From Echinostoma caproni (lineage: Eukaryota; Platyhelminthes; Trematoda; Plagiorchiida; Echinostomatidae), in assembly GCA_900618425.1 (NCBI GenBank), contig UZAN01046941.1, positions 1 through 10,446 of the forward strand: a stretch of DNA of 10,446 nucleotides, written 5' to 3'. The first letter of the stretch is position 1. Each line of letters begins with the position of its first letter. The translations under genes were made by a program, and so were the position numbers. Shown here piece after piece: positions 9,807 to 10,446 of the stretch. Below the pieces are notes generated by a model. It worked only from the letters and a program-made list of their open reading frames with translations, was not told the origin of the DNA and did no database searches.

Positions 9807-10446
9807 TTAGTTGCTGCACGAACGCCACTATTTGCGACACCCAGCCATATCACGCAATGTCTCTAACCATCGGTTACAATCATCTGGAAGTCCCCAGCCA
9901 CGGAGCCTAACAGGACCTGTGACCCAGTCTCCTGGTTAGGGTTTTCATACCCTCGTGCCAGGTCTTAACTTGACCACCCTTGGCTTTTTTCCACTCGGTA
10001 TTAGCTTCGGAGAACATCGCTCGCCGTGGTAACCTACCTGGTGATATGCGTAACACATGTCCCAAACAAACGTAATCTATGGAGGTCGACCACTTGCTCC
10101 AGTGGGCGACCGTATTTACCCAAACTCTGCGTCTAACCTCAATCTATGGAGGTCGACCACTTGCTCCAGTGGGCGACCGTATTTACCCAAAACTCTATCC
10201 CTAACCTCAGCATTGCTCATCCGGCTCCCCCCAGATTCGTGCAATGCTGCATAGACAGCGGTGTTCAAACACCGACAGTCTGTCTTTATCTTGCTTTCTT
10301 AATGGCCAAGTTTCTGCACCGTATAGCAGGACTGGCCAAACTGTCGCGGCATACACTCGACCCTTCACAGACAGCCGGATGTCGCGACGGCGTCACAGAT
10401 GTCTCATGTTGGCAAATGCTAACCGAGCCTTTTGTATGCGGGCTGA
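9807..10446 (-). pseudogene. Reverse transcriptase C-terminal region, partial and broken
   Basis: The protein is the part of a LINE polymerase lying after the catalytic palm, beyond the active-site aspartates. Conserved blocks in order from 10446 downward are RIQKARLAFANMRHL, then RRRDIRLSVKGRVY, LLYGAETWPLR, FEHRCLCSIARIW, SNAEVRDRVLGKYGRP, VVDLHRLR, LGHVLR, LPRRAMF, WKKAKGGQVKTWHE, and RWLETLRDMAGCRK ending in WRSCSN before the TAA at 9807-9809. Damage: a TGA replaces a Trp codon at 10393-10395; the frame shifts near 10219-10230, again inside the tandem duplication (10074-10208), again near 10060-10070, and again near 9911-9940; a TAG lies at 9828-9830. The plus-strand open frame over 10057-10254 is a shadow of this relic. 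With at least four frame changes and two internal stops the copy cannot make a polymerase. The order and spacing of the blocks match intact family members recalled from trematode genomes, but no alignment was run. Confidence 0.88.
10074..10208. repeat. Tandem duplication of 67/68 bp inside the LINE relic
   Basis: Copy one covers 10074-10140 (67 bp) and copy two 10141-10208 (68 bp). The first 51 bases of the two copies are identical. After that, copy one lacks one A, and the four bases GCGT in copy one correspond to ATCC in copy two; the last eight bases match again. On the coding strand each copy encodes the EVRxRVLGKYGRPLEQVVDLHRL part of the reverse transcriptase C-terminus. Family members recalled have this block once, so the extra copy is an insertion. 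Its length is not a multiple of three and it breaks the frame, ending in a TAA at 10116-10118. Confidence 0.9.

Larger units (their letters stand above)
9612..10446 (-). mobile_element. 3' end of a non-LTR (LINE) retrotransposon, RTE-like, degenerate
   Basis: Seen: reading the minus strand from the right edge gives the C-terminal part of a LINE reverse transcriptase polyprotein, then a stop at 9807-9809, about 160 bp without coding, and an 11-unit TAC tail. The element enters from outside the window, so its catalytic YxDD region and endonuclease are not present and no target-site duplication can be tested. Known: RTE-type and related LINEs of flatworms often end in short tandem repeats rather than poly(A), and their copies are usually 5' truncated. 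Inference: this is one such old copy, inserted in minus orientation, with its 3' junction near 9612. The LINE identity is secure from several conserved blocks in order; the RTE/SR2-like clade is a judgement from the LLYGxETW and FxHRCLxxIxRIW blocks and is less sure. Confidence 0.88.

Noticed and set aside
10057..10254. Plus-strand 65-codon frame with an internally repeated peptide
   Set aside because: It is the antisense shadow of the duplicated reverse transcriptase segment.
1..10446. tRNA, rRNA, spliced-leader RNA, CRISPR array or bacterial operon signals
   Set aside because: No cloverleaf with matching A and B boxes, no known flatworm spliced-leader core, no regularly spaced repeats and no tandem same-strand genes were seen by eye.

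Overview
The window looks like a stretch of animal nuclear genome, most likely from a flatworm (fluke or tapeworm). The base composition is moderately AT-rich. There is no dense coding and no bacterial gene layout, but there are GT/CA and trinucleotide microsatellites, homopolymer runs and single assembly Ns. The one clearly recognisable protein relic is the C-terminal end of a non-LTR retrotransposon reverse transcriptase, of a type abundant in trematode genomes. The organism call is an inference that rests mainly on that relic.

Layout: bases 1-9611 are intergenic or intronic sequence in which I can support no gene. They hold an interrupted (GT)n tract (562-610), a four-tract G-quadruplex motif (741-768), a GT-rich degenerate tract (1851-1908), a perfect 9-bp hairpin (2355-2376), a purine-pyrimidine alternating hairpin (5360-5380), a (ATC)n-like tract (5846-5870), a poly-G run beside an N (5949-5964) and a degenerate GCGT-type tract (6135-6177). 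Open frames of 60-110 codons occur on both strands, often several overlapping in one place. Their number is about what chance would give in sequence of this composition, and none is recognisable.

Bases 9612-10446 on the minus strand are the 3' end of a LINE, running in from beyond the right edge. They comprise a broken reverse transcriptase C-terminus (10446 down to the stop at 9807-9809), a short 3' UTR, and an 11-unit TAC tail (GTA on the plus strand) at 9612-9644. The coding part carries two in-frame stops, several frameshifts and an internal tandem duplication of 67/68 bp, so this copy is dead. I found no intact new system here. The observations most worth a second look are the LINE tail structure, the duplication with clustered differences, and a few weak exon-like or RT-like signals.
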